A DNA stretch of 64,000 nt from Rhizobium redzepovicii (GCF_019793435.1 NZ_JAILYH010000008.1:1-64000), one strand, 5' to 3'. Shown: positions 26,355-35,284, numbered from the stretch's first letter. Notes: generated by a model not told the origin, from the sequence alone. Numbers and translations are program-made.

Positions 26355-28153
26355 TCCGCCGCCTCCGGCATCAGCCCCGCCGCCGATTGCAGCTCGATGC
26401 GGAACACCGCACCGCCGTCAGGATGATTGACGGCGGCAAGGCTGCCGCCGAAGTCCTTGACGATATTGTAGGAGATCGAAAGCCCGAGGCCGAGACCCTT
26501 GCCAACGCCTTTGGTCGTGAAGAACGGGTCAAAGATGCGCTCGCCGATTGCCGGTGGCACGCCCGGCCCATGGTCGCGTACCGTCAACACCACCTTGCCG
26601 GCTTCCTCGAAGGCCGAAATCTCGATGCGCCTGTCGTCCAGGCCTTCCACGGCATCGGCCGCATTGGAAATCACATTCACCAGCACCTGCTGCAAACGCA
26701 CCGAGCCGGCACGCACCACCGGCGGACGCGGCCCGAGATCGAGCAACAGCTCTGCTTCCGCCGCCTTCAGCCGCCAGGCGATGATCTCGAGCGTATCGCG
26801 CATAGCCTCGTCGAGCGAAACAGGACCGAGCTTCTCGTTCGGCTTACGGGCGAAGTTGCGCAGGTGACGGCTGATCGATGCCATCCGGTCGATCAGCCCG
26901 CCGATGCGCCGGATATTGTCCCGCGCCTCCTCCGTCCGACCGCGATCAATGAGCACCGAGGCGCTGTCCGTATAGGTCTTGGCGGCGGCGAGCGGCTGGT
27001 TGAACTCGTGGGAAAGGGCAGCCGACATCTGTCCGAGACCGGCAAGTTTTCCGGCCTGGATGAGGTCGGCCTGGGTCTGGCGCAGCTGCTGCTCGGTCAA
27101 CCGCCGCTCGGCTATTTCCTCTTCGATGCGGCTGTTGACGCGAGCAAGGTCGGCCGTGCGTTCCTCGACGCGCCGTTCCAGCTCGTTGCGGGCCTCGGCC
27201 TGCAACTGCATGCGCTCGGCAAGCCGCGCCCGCCGTTGGCGCAGAACTGCGACCGCAAGCCCGGCGATGCAGAGGATGAGAAAGACGGCCGCAAGCGCCG
27301 TGCGCGCCTGGGCGCGAATGGAACTCGTTTCCATCAGCACGTTCACCGTCCAATCTTCGGTCGGCATGTAGTGCGAGAGCACCAGATATTCGCTAGACCC
27401 GCGCTCGCCGTTAAGCGTCATCAGCTCATGCGGCTCAAAGCGCTGGCGCGACACCGGCAACTCTGTCAGCCTGGCATTGGCATAACGCCGCGACGCTTCC
27501 GTCCGTGCGATACGGTCAGCCGTCAGCGGCAGGATCGCCCCGTACAGCCATTCCGGGCTGCCCGACATGAAGATGATACCCTCCGGATCGGAAACGAAGA
27601 TCTTGTATTCGCCGCCGCCCCAGGAGGCTTCGATCATGTCGATATCGACCTTGAAGACGATGACGCCACGAATATCCGCCTCCACCCTGATAGGCGCCGA
27701 GAAATAATAGCCGCGCTTTAGCGAGGTAGTGCCGAGTGCATAGAACCGCGCCTGCCGGCCTTCGATCGCGTCCTGGAAATAAGGCCGGTAGCTGAAATTC
27801 TGCCCGACGAAGCTTCCCGGTCCATCGTAATTGCTGGCCGCGATGGTCTCTCCATCAGGTTTGACCACATAAATGTCGGAGGATTTCAGCAGGCCGTTGA
27901 TCTCCTTGAGATAGAGATTGGCCGCATCGCGCAAGACCGCATCCTCGGGTGCACTCACCAGTTCCTTGATGTCGTCGTGATCGGCGATCAGTGCCGGCAG
28001 CGCCTCGTAGCGGTTGAGGTGACCGCTGAGGGCCGAGACGGCAAGGCGCAACGCCGTTCCCGCCTGCGCCGAGGCTTCCCCCATATAGGCGCGCGTCGCG
28101 ATCGCGCTTCCATAGGTGAAGAAGGCGAAGATGATCACCGGCACCACCAGCAA
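26351..28153 (-). CDS. Sensor histidine kinase, DctB-like
   Basis: A 600-residue (or slightly longer) membrane sensor. The N-terminal helix precedes a periplasmic double-Cache-like domain (about residues 30-270), a second helix (about 285-305), a coiled coil, the HisKA box Ala-Leu-Ser-His-Glu-Phe-Asn-Gln-Pro-Leu and the ATPase domain with Asp-His-Gly-Pro-Gly and Gly-Leu-Gly-Leu-Gly-Leu-Ser. DctB-type sensors bind C4-dicarboxylates; here the ligand is probably that of the Tct system. No ATG fits the start. TTG at 28153 begins inside the first helix. A CTG at 28183, six bases after a GGAGGAG, would add ten residues including two Arg, as expected for a cytoplasmic end. Confidence 0.9.
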   Translation of the reverse strand: MLVVPVIIFAFFTYGSAIATRAYMGEASAQAGTALRLAVSALSGHLNRYEALPALIADHDDIKELVSAPEDAVLRDAANLYLKEINGLLKSSDIYVVKPDGETIAASNYDGPGSFVGQNFSYRPYFQDAIEGRQARFYALGTTSLKRGYYFSAPIRVEADIRGVIVFKVDIDMIEASWGGGEYKIFVSDPEGIIFMSGSPEWLYGAILPLTADRIARTEASRRYANARLTELPVSRQRFEPHELMTLNGERGSSEYLVLSHYMPTEDWTVNVLMETSSIRAQARTALAAVFLILCIAGLAVAVLRQRRARLAERMQLQAEARNELERRVEERTADLARVNSRIEEEIAERRLTEQQLRQTQADLIQAGKLAGLGQMSAALSHEFNQPLAAAKTYTDSASVLIDRGRTEEARDNIRRIGGLIDRMASISRHLRNFARKPNEKLGPVSLDEAMRDTLEIIAWRLKAAEAELLLDLGPRPPVVRAGSVRLQQVLVNVISNAADAVEGLDDRRIEISAFEEAGKVVLTVRDHGPGVPPAIGERIFDPFFTTKGVGKGLGLGLSISYNIVKDFGGSLAAVNHPDGGAVFRIELQSAAGLMPEAAE

Positions 28154-28326
28154 CGCCGCTATCGCACGATATCTCGAAGACAGATCCGGCTCCTCCCCTT
28201 TCCGCCTCCACTCCCCAGTGAGGCATACCCAAGTCTAATAATACCGGCAGCGATTTCCAAGGGCCGTCGAACTTGACACCCGGCAAAGGCCGATATCCTA
28301 TTGCTGCATCGCAAGGGAACCCTATC

Positions 28327-28989
28327 ATGAGTGACGACAACACGCCCGCCGATAGCAAGCTCACCAGCTCCAAGCGGCGCTGGGCGGCTGAGGGCAAGTT
28401 CCTGACTGGTCGCATAGCCCGCCCTGAAACCGAGCGCCTGCCGCCCGGCCAGCACCTCGTCAAGAACTGGCCGGTGCTCGATCTCGGCCAGCAGCCCGTC
28501 ATATCCACCGAAACCTGGCGTCTCGAAGTGCGCGGCCTTGTCGAAACCCCGCTCACCCTCACCTGGGCCAACTTCCACGCGATTGAGCAGAGCACCAAGG
28601 TCAGCGATATCCACTGCGTCACCACCTGGTCGCGCTACGACAACAAATGGAAGGGTGTTTCCACGCGCGATCTGCTCGATCTCGCCATGCCGAAGCCGGA
28701 AGCCGCTTACGTCATGCTGACGAGTTATGATGGCTATACCACCAACCTGCCGCTTGCCGACTTCGCCGCCGAGGACGCGATCCTAGTGACATCCTGGGAA
28801 GGCCTGCCGCTGACGCCGGACCACGGCGGCCCGATGCGCCTCGTCGTGCCGCATCTTTACTTCTGGAAAAGCGCCAAATGGCTGCGCCGCATCGAACTGA
28901 TGCCGGAGGACGAAGCCGGCTTCTGGGAAAAGAACGGCTATCATATGTATGGCGATCCGTGGCGCGAGCAGCGCTATTCCGACGATTGA
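28327..28989 (+). CDS. Sulfite-oxidase-like molybdopterin oxidoreductase
   Basis: A 220-residue protein of the oxidoreductase molybdopterin-binding (SUOX/YedY fold) family. The molybdenum-ligand Cys is probably the one in His-Cys-Val-Thr-Thr-Trp-Ser (about residue 98). A cofactor-binding Pro-Asp-His-Gly-Gly-Pro-Met-Arg-Leu-Val-Val-Pro segment lies near residues 160-171. There is no Tat signal, so the enzyme is likely cytoplasmic; the substrate is unknown. The ATG at 28327 gives the compact family length. Its 3' end overlaps the convergent neighbour by 16 bases. Confidence 0.82.
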   Translation: MSDDNTPADSKLTSSKRRWAAEGKFLTGRIARPETERLPPGQHLVKNWPVLDLGQQPVISTETWRLEVRGLVETPLTLTWANFHAIEQSTKVSDIHCVTTWSRYDNKWKGVSTRDLLDLAMPKPEAAYVMLTSYDGYTTNLPLADFAAEDAILVTSWEGLPLTPDHGGPMRLVVPHLYFWKSAKWLRRIELMPEDEAGFWEKNGYHMYGDPWREQRYSDD

Positions 28990-29602
28990 GTCTTCGGCCG
29001 CAGAAAGCGGCCCAGCGCAAGGACACCAAGCCCGAGCATCAAGGCGAGCGCCGTCAGCGACGCCATGCTGGCGGGATGAAGCGGCACCTTGCTCCAGCGT
29101 GGATTGACGAGACCGGCGGTGTTGAAGGCCTCGCCGCTGAACCGGCAGGTGATGAGCGCAAGCCCGCGCCGCACCATGTCGGCGTCGACCGCGGAAATGA
29201 TTTCACTCGCCACAGCCCGCTCCCCTGGCATCTCGCGCATCGCCATCAACACAGCTTTCGTCGCCGCGAGGTAGGCGTGGGCGCATTCGTTGAAGGGACT
29301 TTCCTCGTCGGCCACGCTGCCCGGCATCCGCCCCCAAAGACAATAGGAATATTGGATTTCGGCATAGTTCAGAACGCGGCGGAAGGGCTCGTTTGTATCG
29401 ACTGCGCGGGACACAGGCCGATAATTCGGCCGCGATAGTGCGAAATCACCGCCATCTCGCCATGCGAAATTTCTGGGATATCGAGACCCGCTTGGCTGCC
29501 GCCGGCGCTGCGACTATGAGCAAGGGCGTTTTCAGCAGGCATGCAAAAGAAGGCGGCGGCAAAGGCCGCCGACAGGATTGATATGGCTCTGCTGCTTTTC
29601 AT
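28974..29602 (-). pseudogene. Third gene of the cbt operon: secreted or membrane protein, interrupted by a one-base frameshift
   Basis: The 5' part (ATG at 29602) encodes a signal peptide and a short His/Ser-containing region, then runs out of frame. From about 29402 a second frame continues to the stop at 28974. Joining them across one missing base near 29401-29404 (probably a G from a GG pair) gives a protein of about 209 residues. It would have a signal peptide, a globular part with several Cys, and a C-terminal membrane helix followed by a basic tail. It lies 50 bases after cbtA on the same strand, so it is probably part of the B12-controlled operon. I do not recognise the family. Confidence 0.6.
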
Positions 29603-29652
29603 GGTCGCTTGAAAACCCAAGGGCGCCGGCAAAACGGCGCCCTTCATTGCGT

Positions 29653-30399
29653 TCAGCGGAGTGCCGTTGCCGGCCGGCTCCGCTGGCCGCCCTTCGCAGC
29701 AAGCCGCTTTTCCGCCAGCGCCCCGAAGCCAAGGCCAAGTGTTGCCCAGAGGATCGCATGCATGGCGAGCGTTGTCGTCCGGAAACGCCAGAGCACCATG
29801 GCCGAGAAGTTCTCCGGCACCTCGTTGATCGGCGGCAGCAGATAGAGCACGAGCACGATGAAGACGAGATAGGCGATGCCGGCAATGATCGCGCCGTTCC
29901 AGAGGCCGAAACGCTCGGAAAGACGGCGCGACAGCGCCACCGCGGCAATCAGCGCGGCGAGCGAGACGACAATCATCAGGAAGAACAGCTCGGTCCTGAC
30001 GCCGATCGTATCGGCATTGCCGACCGCCGGCGGGTTGGCCGGATATTTGATAGCGGGAACGAGCACGATCGCCACGTAGGCGAAAATGGCGATGACCGCC
30101 GAGGTGCCGCGCGCCGAAAGATTGCTGACGCGGCCGTGCACGAAAGCAAAAGCGAGCGCGAAAAGCCCGCCGACGGCGATGCTGTAAGCCATGACGCCGG
30201 TGAAAAGGCCGAGACCGGCCTGGGTGGCCCGGCTGACGATTTCAGGTTCGGCAGCTTCGCCGGCCGCCTGGGCGCTCGCCTCCTCGAAAGCGATCGCCGC
30301 ATCGACCAGCGGCTCGCCGAAGACATGGGCGAAAGCGAAAACGAGGATGCCACCGAGCAGCCCCGCGAGCATGCCGCGAAGGAGAAGGTTTCCAACCAT
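29653..30399 (-). CDS. cbtA: CbtA family predicted cobalt transporter subunit
   Basis: A 248-residue inner-membrane protein with about six helices, alternating with short loops. The first helix contains Gly-Met-Leu-Ala-Gly-Leu-Leu-Gly-Gly (about residues 9-17). The acidic stretch at residues 36-53 and the Lys-Tyr-Pro-Ala-Asn-Pro-Pro motif (about 118-124) are typical of CbtA. CbtAB systems are found after cobalamin riboswitches and are predicted to import cobalt. That role comes from genomic context and is not shown biochemically here. It lies 12 bases after cbtB. Confidence 0.88.
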   Translation of the reverse strand: MVGNLLLRGMLAGLLGGILVFAFAHVFGEPLVDAAIAFEEASAQAAGEAAEPEIVSRATQAGLGLFTGVMAYSIAVGGLFALAFAFVHGRVSNLSARGTSAVIAIFAYVAIVLVPAIKYPANPPAVGNADTIGVRTELFFLMIVVSLAALIAAVALSRRLSERFGLWNGAIIAGIAYLVFIVLVLYLLPPINEVPENFSAMVLWRFRTTTLAMHAILWATLGLGFGALAEKRLAAKGGQRSRPATALR

Positions 30400-30411
30400 G
30401 TCAATATCTCC

Positions 30412-30621
30412 CTAGTGGCAGGGAAAGCCAAGGAGATGGCGGGCGTCATGCACGAATTCGTGCACATACATGCCGTTGAACAGCGCCATCGCGCCTTCCT
30501 CGGTGCCAACGAAATAGATGGCGATAAGCATCAGCAGGCCGCCGAAGATCGCCCAGGGCAGGATTTCGCCGACGGGGATCGGGGCCGGCGCCGCGGCGGG
30601 CGCGAAAGTGGTGTCAGACAT
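30412..30621 (-). CDS. cbtB: CbtB family predicted cobalt transporter subunit
   Basis: A 69-residue protein with a single membrane helix (about residues 20-40) and a His-rich C-terminus (Val-His-Glu-Phe-Val-His-Asp-Ala-Arg-His, ending Cys-His). This terminus is the expected metal-binding feature of CbtB. It is the first gene after the cobalamin riboswitch, with a CCGGAGGA ribosome-binding site that may be sequestered by the riboswitch. It is the partner of CbtA downstream. Confidence 0.88.
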   Translation of the reverse strand: MSDTTFAPAAAPAPIPVGEILPWAIFGGLLMLIAIYFVGTEEGAMALFNGMYVHEFVHDARHLLGFPCH

Positions 30622-30659
30622 GTATTCCTCCGGAATGACGCGTTCAGTCGAAAGAGTGT

Positions 30660-30772
30660 TTGTGCGGTAAGGTCTGACTTCCAGCGTGAAAAAGCTTCAA
30701 CACGCTGGTCACAGTGGCGCGACCGCGCCGGATTTCCACCGGCTTCCAAACCCGCAACAACACGGTTATATC
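30660..30772 (-). ncRNA. Cobalamin riboswitch
   Basis: On the minus strand the leader of cbtB shows the classic B12 element: a GGAAGCCGGTGGAAATCCGG segment, then GCGGTCGCGCCACTGTGA with the invariant GCCACTG. A long peripheral stem follows (CCAGCGTG ... CACGCTGG). It closes with GAAGTCAGAC, the conserved 3' box, about 48 bases before the cbtB start. Binding of cobalamin would shut off the operon. Boundaries are approximate. Confidence 0.88.
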
Positions 30773-30852
30773 TGCTCGCCGAAGAGACTGTCAACGAAAC
30801 TTCACGAGCCGGCAAAGGGCCGTCCCACTGCACCCCGGGAGATCGGAAGACT

Positions 30853-31407
30853 GTGAATACGCGCCTCACCTGGATCTGCCACGGCGCGACGACGGCGAGC
30901 CGCAAGACGCTGTTCCCACTTGACGAACCGCTGGAAGGCAAGGCGGCGGAAGACGCCGGCCGGATGGCTGCCCCACCCCGCGCCGACCGTATCGCCACCA
31001 GCCCCGCTTTGCGCGCCCGCCAGACCGCTGACGCGCTCCGCCTCGAAGCCCGGATAGATCAGGCGCTGCGTGACTGCGACCATGGCCGCTGGGCCGGCAG
31101 GTCGATCACAACGATCGAGGCCGAAGAGCCGGAGAACCTCGTGGCCTGGATGAGCGATCCGGAAGCGGCCCCGCATGGTGGCGAAAGCCTTCTTGATCTC
31201 AGAACACGCGTCGCCGGCTGGATGGACGGTGAATCCGCCCTCGGCGGCCATGTGATTGCCATCAGCCACGCGGCCGTGATCCGGGCGGCGGTCGCCCATG
31301 TGCTTCAGGCGCCGCACTCCTCCTTCTGGCGGAGCGATATCGAGCCGCTCGCCATCGTTTGCATGACCAGCAATGGCAGCCGCTGGTCTCTGCGCTTTCC
31401 GTATTAG
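30853..31407 (+). CDS. Histidine phosphatase-like protein with altered RHG motif
   Basis: A 184-residue cytoplasmic protein of the phosphoglycerate mutase/acid phosphatase-like fold. The phospho-acceptor His (residue 10) is kept, but the usual Arg-His-Gly is Cys-His-Gly (residues 9-11). The Ser-Pro-Ala-Leu-Arg-Ala-Arg-Gln-Thr-Ala segment and the second His (Ile-Ser-His-Ala-Ala) are present. The start is a GTG. The gene faces away from the cbt operon across a 231-base gap. In this family CobC acts in B12 nucleotide-loop assembly, so a cobalamin link is possible but unproven. Confidence 0.72.
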   Translation: MNTRLTWICHGATTASRKTLFPLDEPLEGKAAEDAGRMAAPPRADRIATSPALRARQTADALRLEARIDQALRDCDHGRWAGRSITTIEAEEPENLVAWMSDPEAAPHGGESLLDLRTRVAGWMDGESALGGHVIAISHAAVIRAAVAHVLQAPHSSFWRSDIEPLAIVCMTSNGSRWSLRFPY

Positions 31408-31505
31408 CGGCTCCTCATTTTATCCAGCCTTACACAAGCAAATCGCGTCATCTCTATTGAACCGGGTTTGACCGGGACTACTTCCTTTCCCAAGGAGATG
31501 GAAGA

Positions 31506-31622
31506 ATGACATATGATTGGAGTGGGGAGCGCACGCGTCGTCTGCGTTTGATGCGTGTCGCCACAATCACGGTTCTGGTCGGTCTCATCGTCAGCGTTCC
31601 GCTGCTGATCGTCACCGCCTGA
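31506..31622 (+). CDS. 38-residue single-helix membrane peptide
   Basis: A very short gene with a strong AAGGAG site ten bases upstream and a terminator directly after the stop. The peptide has a charged N-terminus (several Arg, residues 9-17) followed by one hydrophobic helix (about residues 18-37). Topology would be N-in. I do not recognise the family. The good translation signals and the terminator argue that it is a real gene. Confidence 0.6.
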   Translation: MTYDWSGERTRRLRLMRVATITVLVGLIVSVPLLIVTA

Positions 31623-31632
31623 AGCACGAGAA

Positions 31633-31670
31633 AAGGCGAGCGATGCACCAGCACGCTCGCCTTCGTTCTT
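31633..31670 (+). terminator. Rho-independent terminator after the 38-residue gene
   Basis: A ten-base-pair stem (AAGGCGAGCG / CGCTCGCCTT) with an 11-base loop, followed by a T-rich CGTTCTTTCC. It lies ten bases after the stop codon. Confidence 0.65.
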
Positions 31671-31808
31671 TCCCGTCCCGGCTCAGCATCCTCAGTCCCT
31701 CAACGGTGCAGCAACAGGCTGCCGCCTCCAAAAATTCGCCTTCTGGTTTCAACGAACATTTCAGACTTTCATGATAGTTCGGCAGATGGTGGAGATGGAG
31801 AAGGCCAC

Positions 31809-33380
31809 ATGCCGGTGTTTTTCCAGAGCAGGGCCGGAAGGCAATGCGTATCGATCGTCGGGCTTGGGATAACTCTCTGGCTCCTCGGCGCGCTTTTGCA
31901 GCTTGACGACAGCCTTGTCTTCTTCATGACCGGTTTCGGCGAATACGGCGCCGACAAACTCGTTCTGGCGCTTGGCATCGCCGGCGCCATGAGCTTCATC
32001 TATTCGGTGCTGCGCATCGCCGACCTGCGCAAGGAAACGGAACTGCGCGCCGCCGCCCAGGCGAAGGCCGATTGGACCGCGACCCACGACCATCTGACCA
32101 AGCTGCCGAACCGCTACGCCTTCGAACGCAAGATCCTCTCACGGCCGATCAAGGACGACGAGGACCAGATCGAGGAGTGGGACGAGAACGTCACGCTTTT
32201 CTCCGTCGATCTCGACGGCTTCAAGAAAGTCAACGATCTCGTCGGCCACAAGGGGGGCGACATTCTGCTGATCGAGGTTGCCCGGCGGATCTGCGCGCTC
32301 GGCAATGCCGATTGCGTCTATCGATTCGGCGGCGACGAATTCATCATTGTAGCCTTTGCCCTGACAGCGCAGCGGGAGGAGCGCTTTGCCAAGCTGCTGA
32401 TCCAGGCGGTCACCAGGCCGATCCATATCGATGGTTTTGCCGTCGAAGTCGGCGCCAGCGTCGGCTACGACCGCTGGGCCGAGGGAACCGAACCGCTGGA
32501 GGATGCCGCTCATCGGGCCGACCTCGCCATGTACGAGGCGAAATCACGCGGCCCCAACCATTATTTCGTTTTCGAACCGGCCATGCAGGACAAGGTCACG
32601 GAACGCGCAGCGCTGGAAACCAGATTGCGCGCCGCAATCTCCAGCAAGGCGATCAAACCCTTTTATCAGCCGCTGATCGACCTGAAGACCGGTCAGCTCT
32701 GCGGCTTCGAGGCCTTGGCGCGCTGGATCAGTGACGATGGCGTCAACATACCGCCGCCTGTTTTCATCGATATCGCCGAGGAAAACGGGATGATCACCGC
32801 ATTGTTCGAGGATCTTCTCGCCCAGGCCTGCAGCGACGCACTCACCTGGCCGGACCATGTGATGTTGTCCTTCAACGTCTCGCCGGTGCAGATGGAAGAC
32901 AGGCTTCTGACGTCGCGTATTCTCAAAGTCCTTGCGGCAAGCCGGCTGCCGCCGCAGCGCCTGGAGGTGGAGATCACCGAGAACGCGCTGATCCAGGATC
33001 CCGTCGTCGCCGCCGTCATCCTCGACGAGCTGCACGCGGCCGGCATCCAGATCGCGCTCGACGATTTCGGCACGGGCTATTCGAGTCTGGCCCAGCTCGC
33101 CCGTTATCATTTCGACAAGATCAAGATCGACAAAAGCTTCATCGCCACCTATCGCGGCGACGAACGCCAGGAAAAGATCGTCCGCGCTATGCTTGGCCTC
33201 GGCCGGAGCCTCAACATCAAGACGACTGCCGAAGGCGTCGAGGAGCACGGCCAGCTTGCCTTCCTGCTGCAGCTTGGCTGCGACATCGGCCAAGGCTATC
33301 TTTTCGGCAAGGCAATGCCCGCCGCCGAGGCGGGCATCTTCATCAGCGATCGCAATGCCAGTCTGGCCTCCACGGCCTGA
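31809..33380 (+). CDS. Membrane-anchored GGDEF-EAL cyclic-di-GMP enzyme
   Basis: A 523-residue protein. Two N-terminal helices (about residues 15-35 and 48-70) anchor it. A GGDEF domain follows, with an intact Gly-Gly-Asp-Glu-Phe near residues 174-178. The EAL domain has intact Glu-Ala-Leu near 301, Asp-Asp-Phe-Gly-Thr-Gly-Tyr-Ser-Ser near 418 and Lys-Ile-Asp-Lys-Ser-Phe near 440. Both active sites look competent, so it could make and degrade c-di-GMP. There is no recognisable sensory domain beyond the helices. It stands alone between two terminators/gaps. Confidence 0.9.
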   Translation: MPVFFQSRAGRQCVSIVGLGITLWLLGALLQLDDSLVFFMTGFGEYGADKLVLALGIAGAMSFIYSVLRIADLRKETELRAAAQAKADWTATHDHLTKLPNRYAFERKILSRPIKDDEDQIEEWDENVTLFSVDLDGFKKVNDLVGHKGGDILLIEVARRICALGNADCVYRFGGDEFIIVAFALTAQREERFAKLLIQAVTRPIHIDGFAVEVGASVGYDRWAEGTEPLEDAAHRADLAMYEAKSRGPNHYFVFEPAMQDKVTERAALETRLRAAISSKAIKPFYQPLIDLKTGQLCGFEALARWISDDGVNIPPPVFIDIAEENGMITALFEDLLAQACSDALTWPDHVMLSFNVSPVQMEDRLLTSRILKVLAASRLPPQRLEVEITENALIQDPVVAAVILDELHAAGIQIALDDFGTGYSSLAQLARYHFDKIKIDKSFIATYRGDERQEKIVRAMLGLGRSLNIKTTAEGVEEHGQLAFLLQLGCDIGQGYLFGKAMPAAEAGIFISDRNASLASTA

Positions 33381-33389
33381 CGCTATGTC

Positions 33390-34991
33390 TTAAAAAACTT
33401 GGCGCAGGATCACGAAGAGCACGAAGGCGATCGCGATCGAGGCCGGCAGGGTCAGCACCCAGGCCATTAGCATATTGCGCACGGTTGACCATTGCAGGCC
33501 GGAACCGTTCGCCGCCATGGTGCCGGCGACGCCTGACGACAGGACATGCGTGGTCGAGACCGGCAGGCCGAGGTGATCGGCCGAAGCGATGGTGACCATC
33601 GCCACGACTTCGGCTGCCGCGCCCTGGCCGTAAGTCAGGTGCGTCTTGCCGATCTTTTCGCCGACGGTGACGACGATGCGCTTCCAGCCCACCATCGTGC
33701 CGAGGCCAAGCGCGATCGCGACCGCCACCTTCACCCAAAGCGGGATGAACTTCGTCGCGTTGTCGACCGCCTTGTGGTAGTTCGTCACCGCGCTGAGATC
33801 GCCGGCATCCATCGGTAGCAGCTTCTGCTTGTCGATCAGCTTCAGCGCCTCGCCGATCAGGTAGATGTCGTTGCGGACGTTGCCGACGAGATTGGTCGGC
33901 ACCGCTTCGAGCGTCGGGAAGGCCGCGACTTCGGCGCTTGTCCGATGGATATATTGCTGCAGGGCCGGTGTCGTCGCGTCCGTCCAGATCTTGTTCTTGA
34001 CCGCGTTGCTGACCTCCGCCTTGTAGTCCGTGACGGTAACGCCCGGCTTCACATATTTGGCGAGCGCGGATTCGACCTGGACCGATGCCGACTTGTAGGC
34101 CTCGAGATAGTTCACATCAGGCGTGCGGTTCAGCGCGAAGGCCGTCGGCACCAGGCCGATCAGGATGAGCATGATCAGACCCATGCCCTTCTGGCCGTCG
34201 TTGGAGCCGTGGGCGAAGCTGACGCCGGTGCAGGTGAAGATCAGGATCGCGCGGATCCAAAGCGGCGGCGGCTGGTTGCCCTTCGGTTCGGCATAGAGCG
34301 CATTGTTGCGCACCAGAAGCTTCATCACCAGCAGCAGAACCGCGGATAGACCGAAGCCGATCAGCGGCGAGATCAGCAGCGACAGGCCGATATTGGTCGC
34401 CTGCGACCCGTCGACACCGCTCGTCGCCGTGCCTGCCGGCGCCAGGAACTGATTGGCGAGGCCGACGCCGATGATTGATCCCACGAGCGTATGCGAGCTC
34501 GACGATGGCAGACCGAGATACCAGGTGCCGAGGTTCCAGACGATCGCGGCGATCAGCAGCGCAAAGACCATGGCAAGGCCGGAGCCGGAGCCGACCTGCA
34601 GGATCAGTTCCACCGGCAGCAGCGCCAGAATGCCGAAAGCGACGGCGCCGCTCGAGGTCAGCACCCCGAGGAAGTTGAAGAAGCCCGACCAGATGACGGC
34701 GAATTCGGCCGGCATGGAACGGGTGTAGATGACGGTGGCGACGGCATTGGCCGTATCGTGGAAACCGTTGACGAATTCGAAACCGAGCGCGATCAGCAGC
34801 GCAAGGCCGAGCAGAATCCAGGGAACGGCAACTGCGGTTGTCAGGTCGCGTCCGAGTGCATAGGCGACATATCCAAGACCGCAGACCAGAACGAGCGCGA
34901 AGAGCGGCAAGAACCATTTGCCTGATGAATTTGAGCTGTGGAGCGGGTGGGAAGTGTCGCTATGAACCTGGCTGGGGGCAATATCGGCCAT
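33390..34991 (-). CDS. pit: PiT-family inorganic phosphate transporter
   Basis: A 533-residue inner-membrane symporter. The family signature Gly-Phe-His-Asp-Thr-Ala-Asn-Ala-Val-Ala-Thr (about residues 63-73) and its repeat, Phe-Ala-His-Gly-Ser-Asn-Asp-Gly-Gln-Lys-Gly-Met-Gly (about 255-267), are both present. A soluble loop of about 120 residues (290-410) separates the two membrane halves. The ATG at 34991 has an AAGGA eight bases upstream and is preferred to an earlier start. No PhoU-like partner gene is adjacent. Low-affinity phosphate uptake is the expected role. Confidence 0.9.
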   Translation of the reverse strand: MADIAPSQVHSDTSHPLHSSNSSGKWFLPLFALVLVCGLGYVAYALGRDLTTAVAVPWILLGLALLIALGFEFVNGFHDTANAVATVIYTRSMPAEFAVIWSGFFNFLGVLTSSGAVAFGILALLPVELILQVGSGSGLAMVFALLIAAIVWNLGTWYLGLPSSSSHTLVGSIIGVGLANQFLAPAGTATSGVDGSQATNIGLSLLISPLIGFGLSAVLLLVMKLLVRNNALYAEPKGNQPPPLWIRAILIFTCTGVSFAHGSNDGQKGMGLIMLILIGLVPTAFALNRTPDVNYLEAYKSASVQVESALAKYVKPGVTVTDYKAEVSNAVKNKIWTDATTPALQQYIHRTSAEVAAFPTLEAVPTNLVGNVRNDIYLIGEALKLIDKQKLLPMDAGDLSAVTNYHKAVDNATKFIPLWVKVAVAIALGLGTMVGWKRIVVTVGEKIGKTHLTYGQGAAAEVVAMVTIASADHLGLPVSTTHVLSSGVAGTMAANGSGLQWSTVRNMLMAWVLTLPASIAIAFVLFVILRQVF

Positions 34992-35284
34992 GGCATAGTT
35001 CCTTATTCCGTTTTGCAAGTTTGCCTTTTGTTAATAGTTCCGCAGCATGAAGCTCTCGTGACGTGTTCGGGTCCGCTCCGTAACGCACTGACATCAGGCG
35101 ATATTGGCCGTCGCAGACTTGCCGCCCGGCGCATCCTGTGAGATGCCGCGTCACATTCCCAGCCGGACAGGATGATATAGGATGTGCAGGGAGAAAACAT
35201 GCGACGGGCGAACAGATGCCTTTCCGTCCGCTGCCCCGACCCTAAGTTCGGTCATCGTGACGACTGCGCGGAGCCCCGAAGATC

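Noticed and set aside
29578..30852. Upstream extension of the histidine phosphatase frame
   Set aside because: It runs antisense through cbtA, cbtB and the riboswitch; the phosphatase fold begins only at the GTG at 30853.
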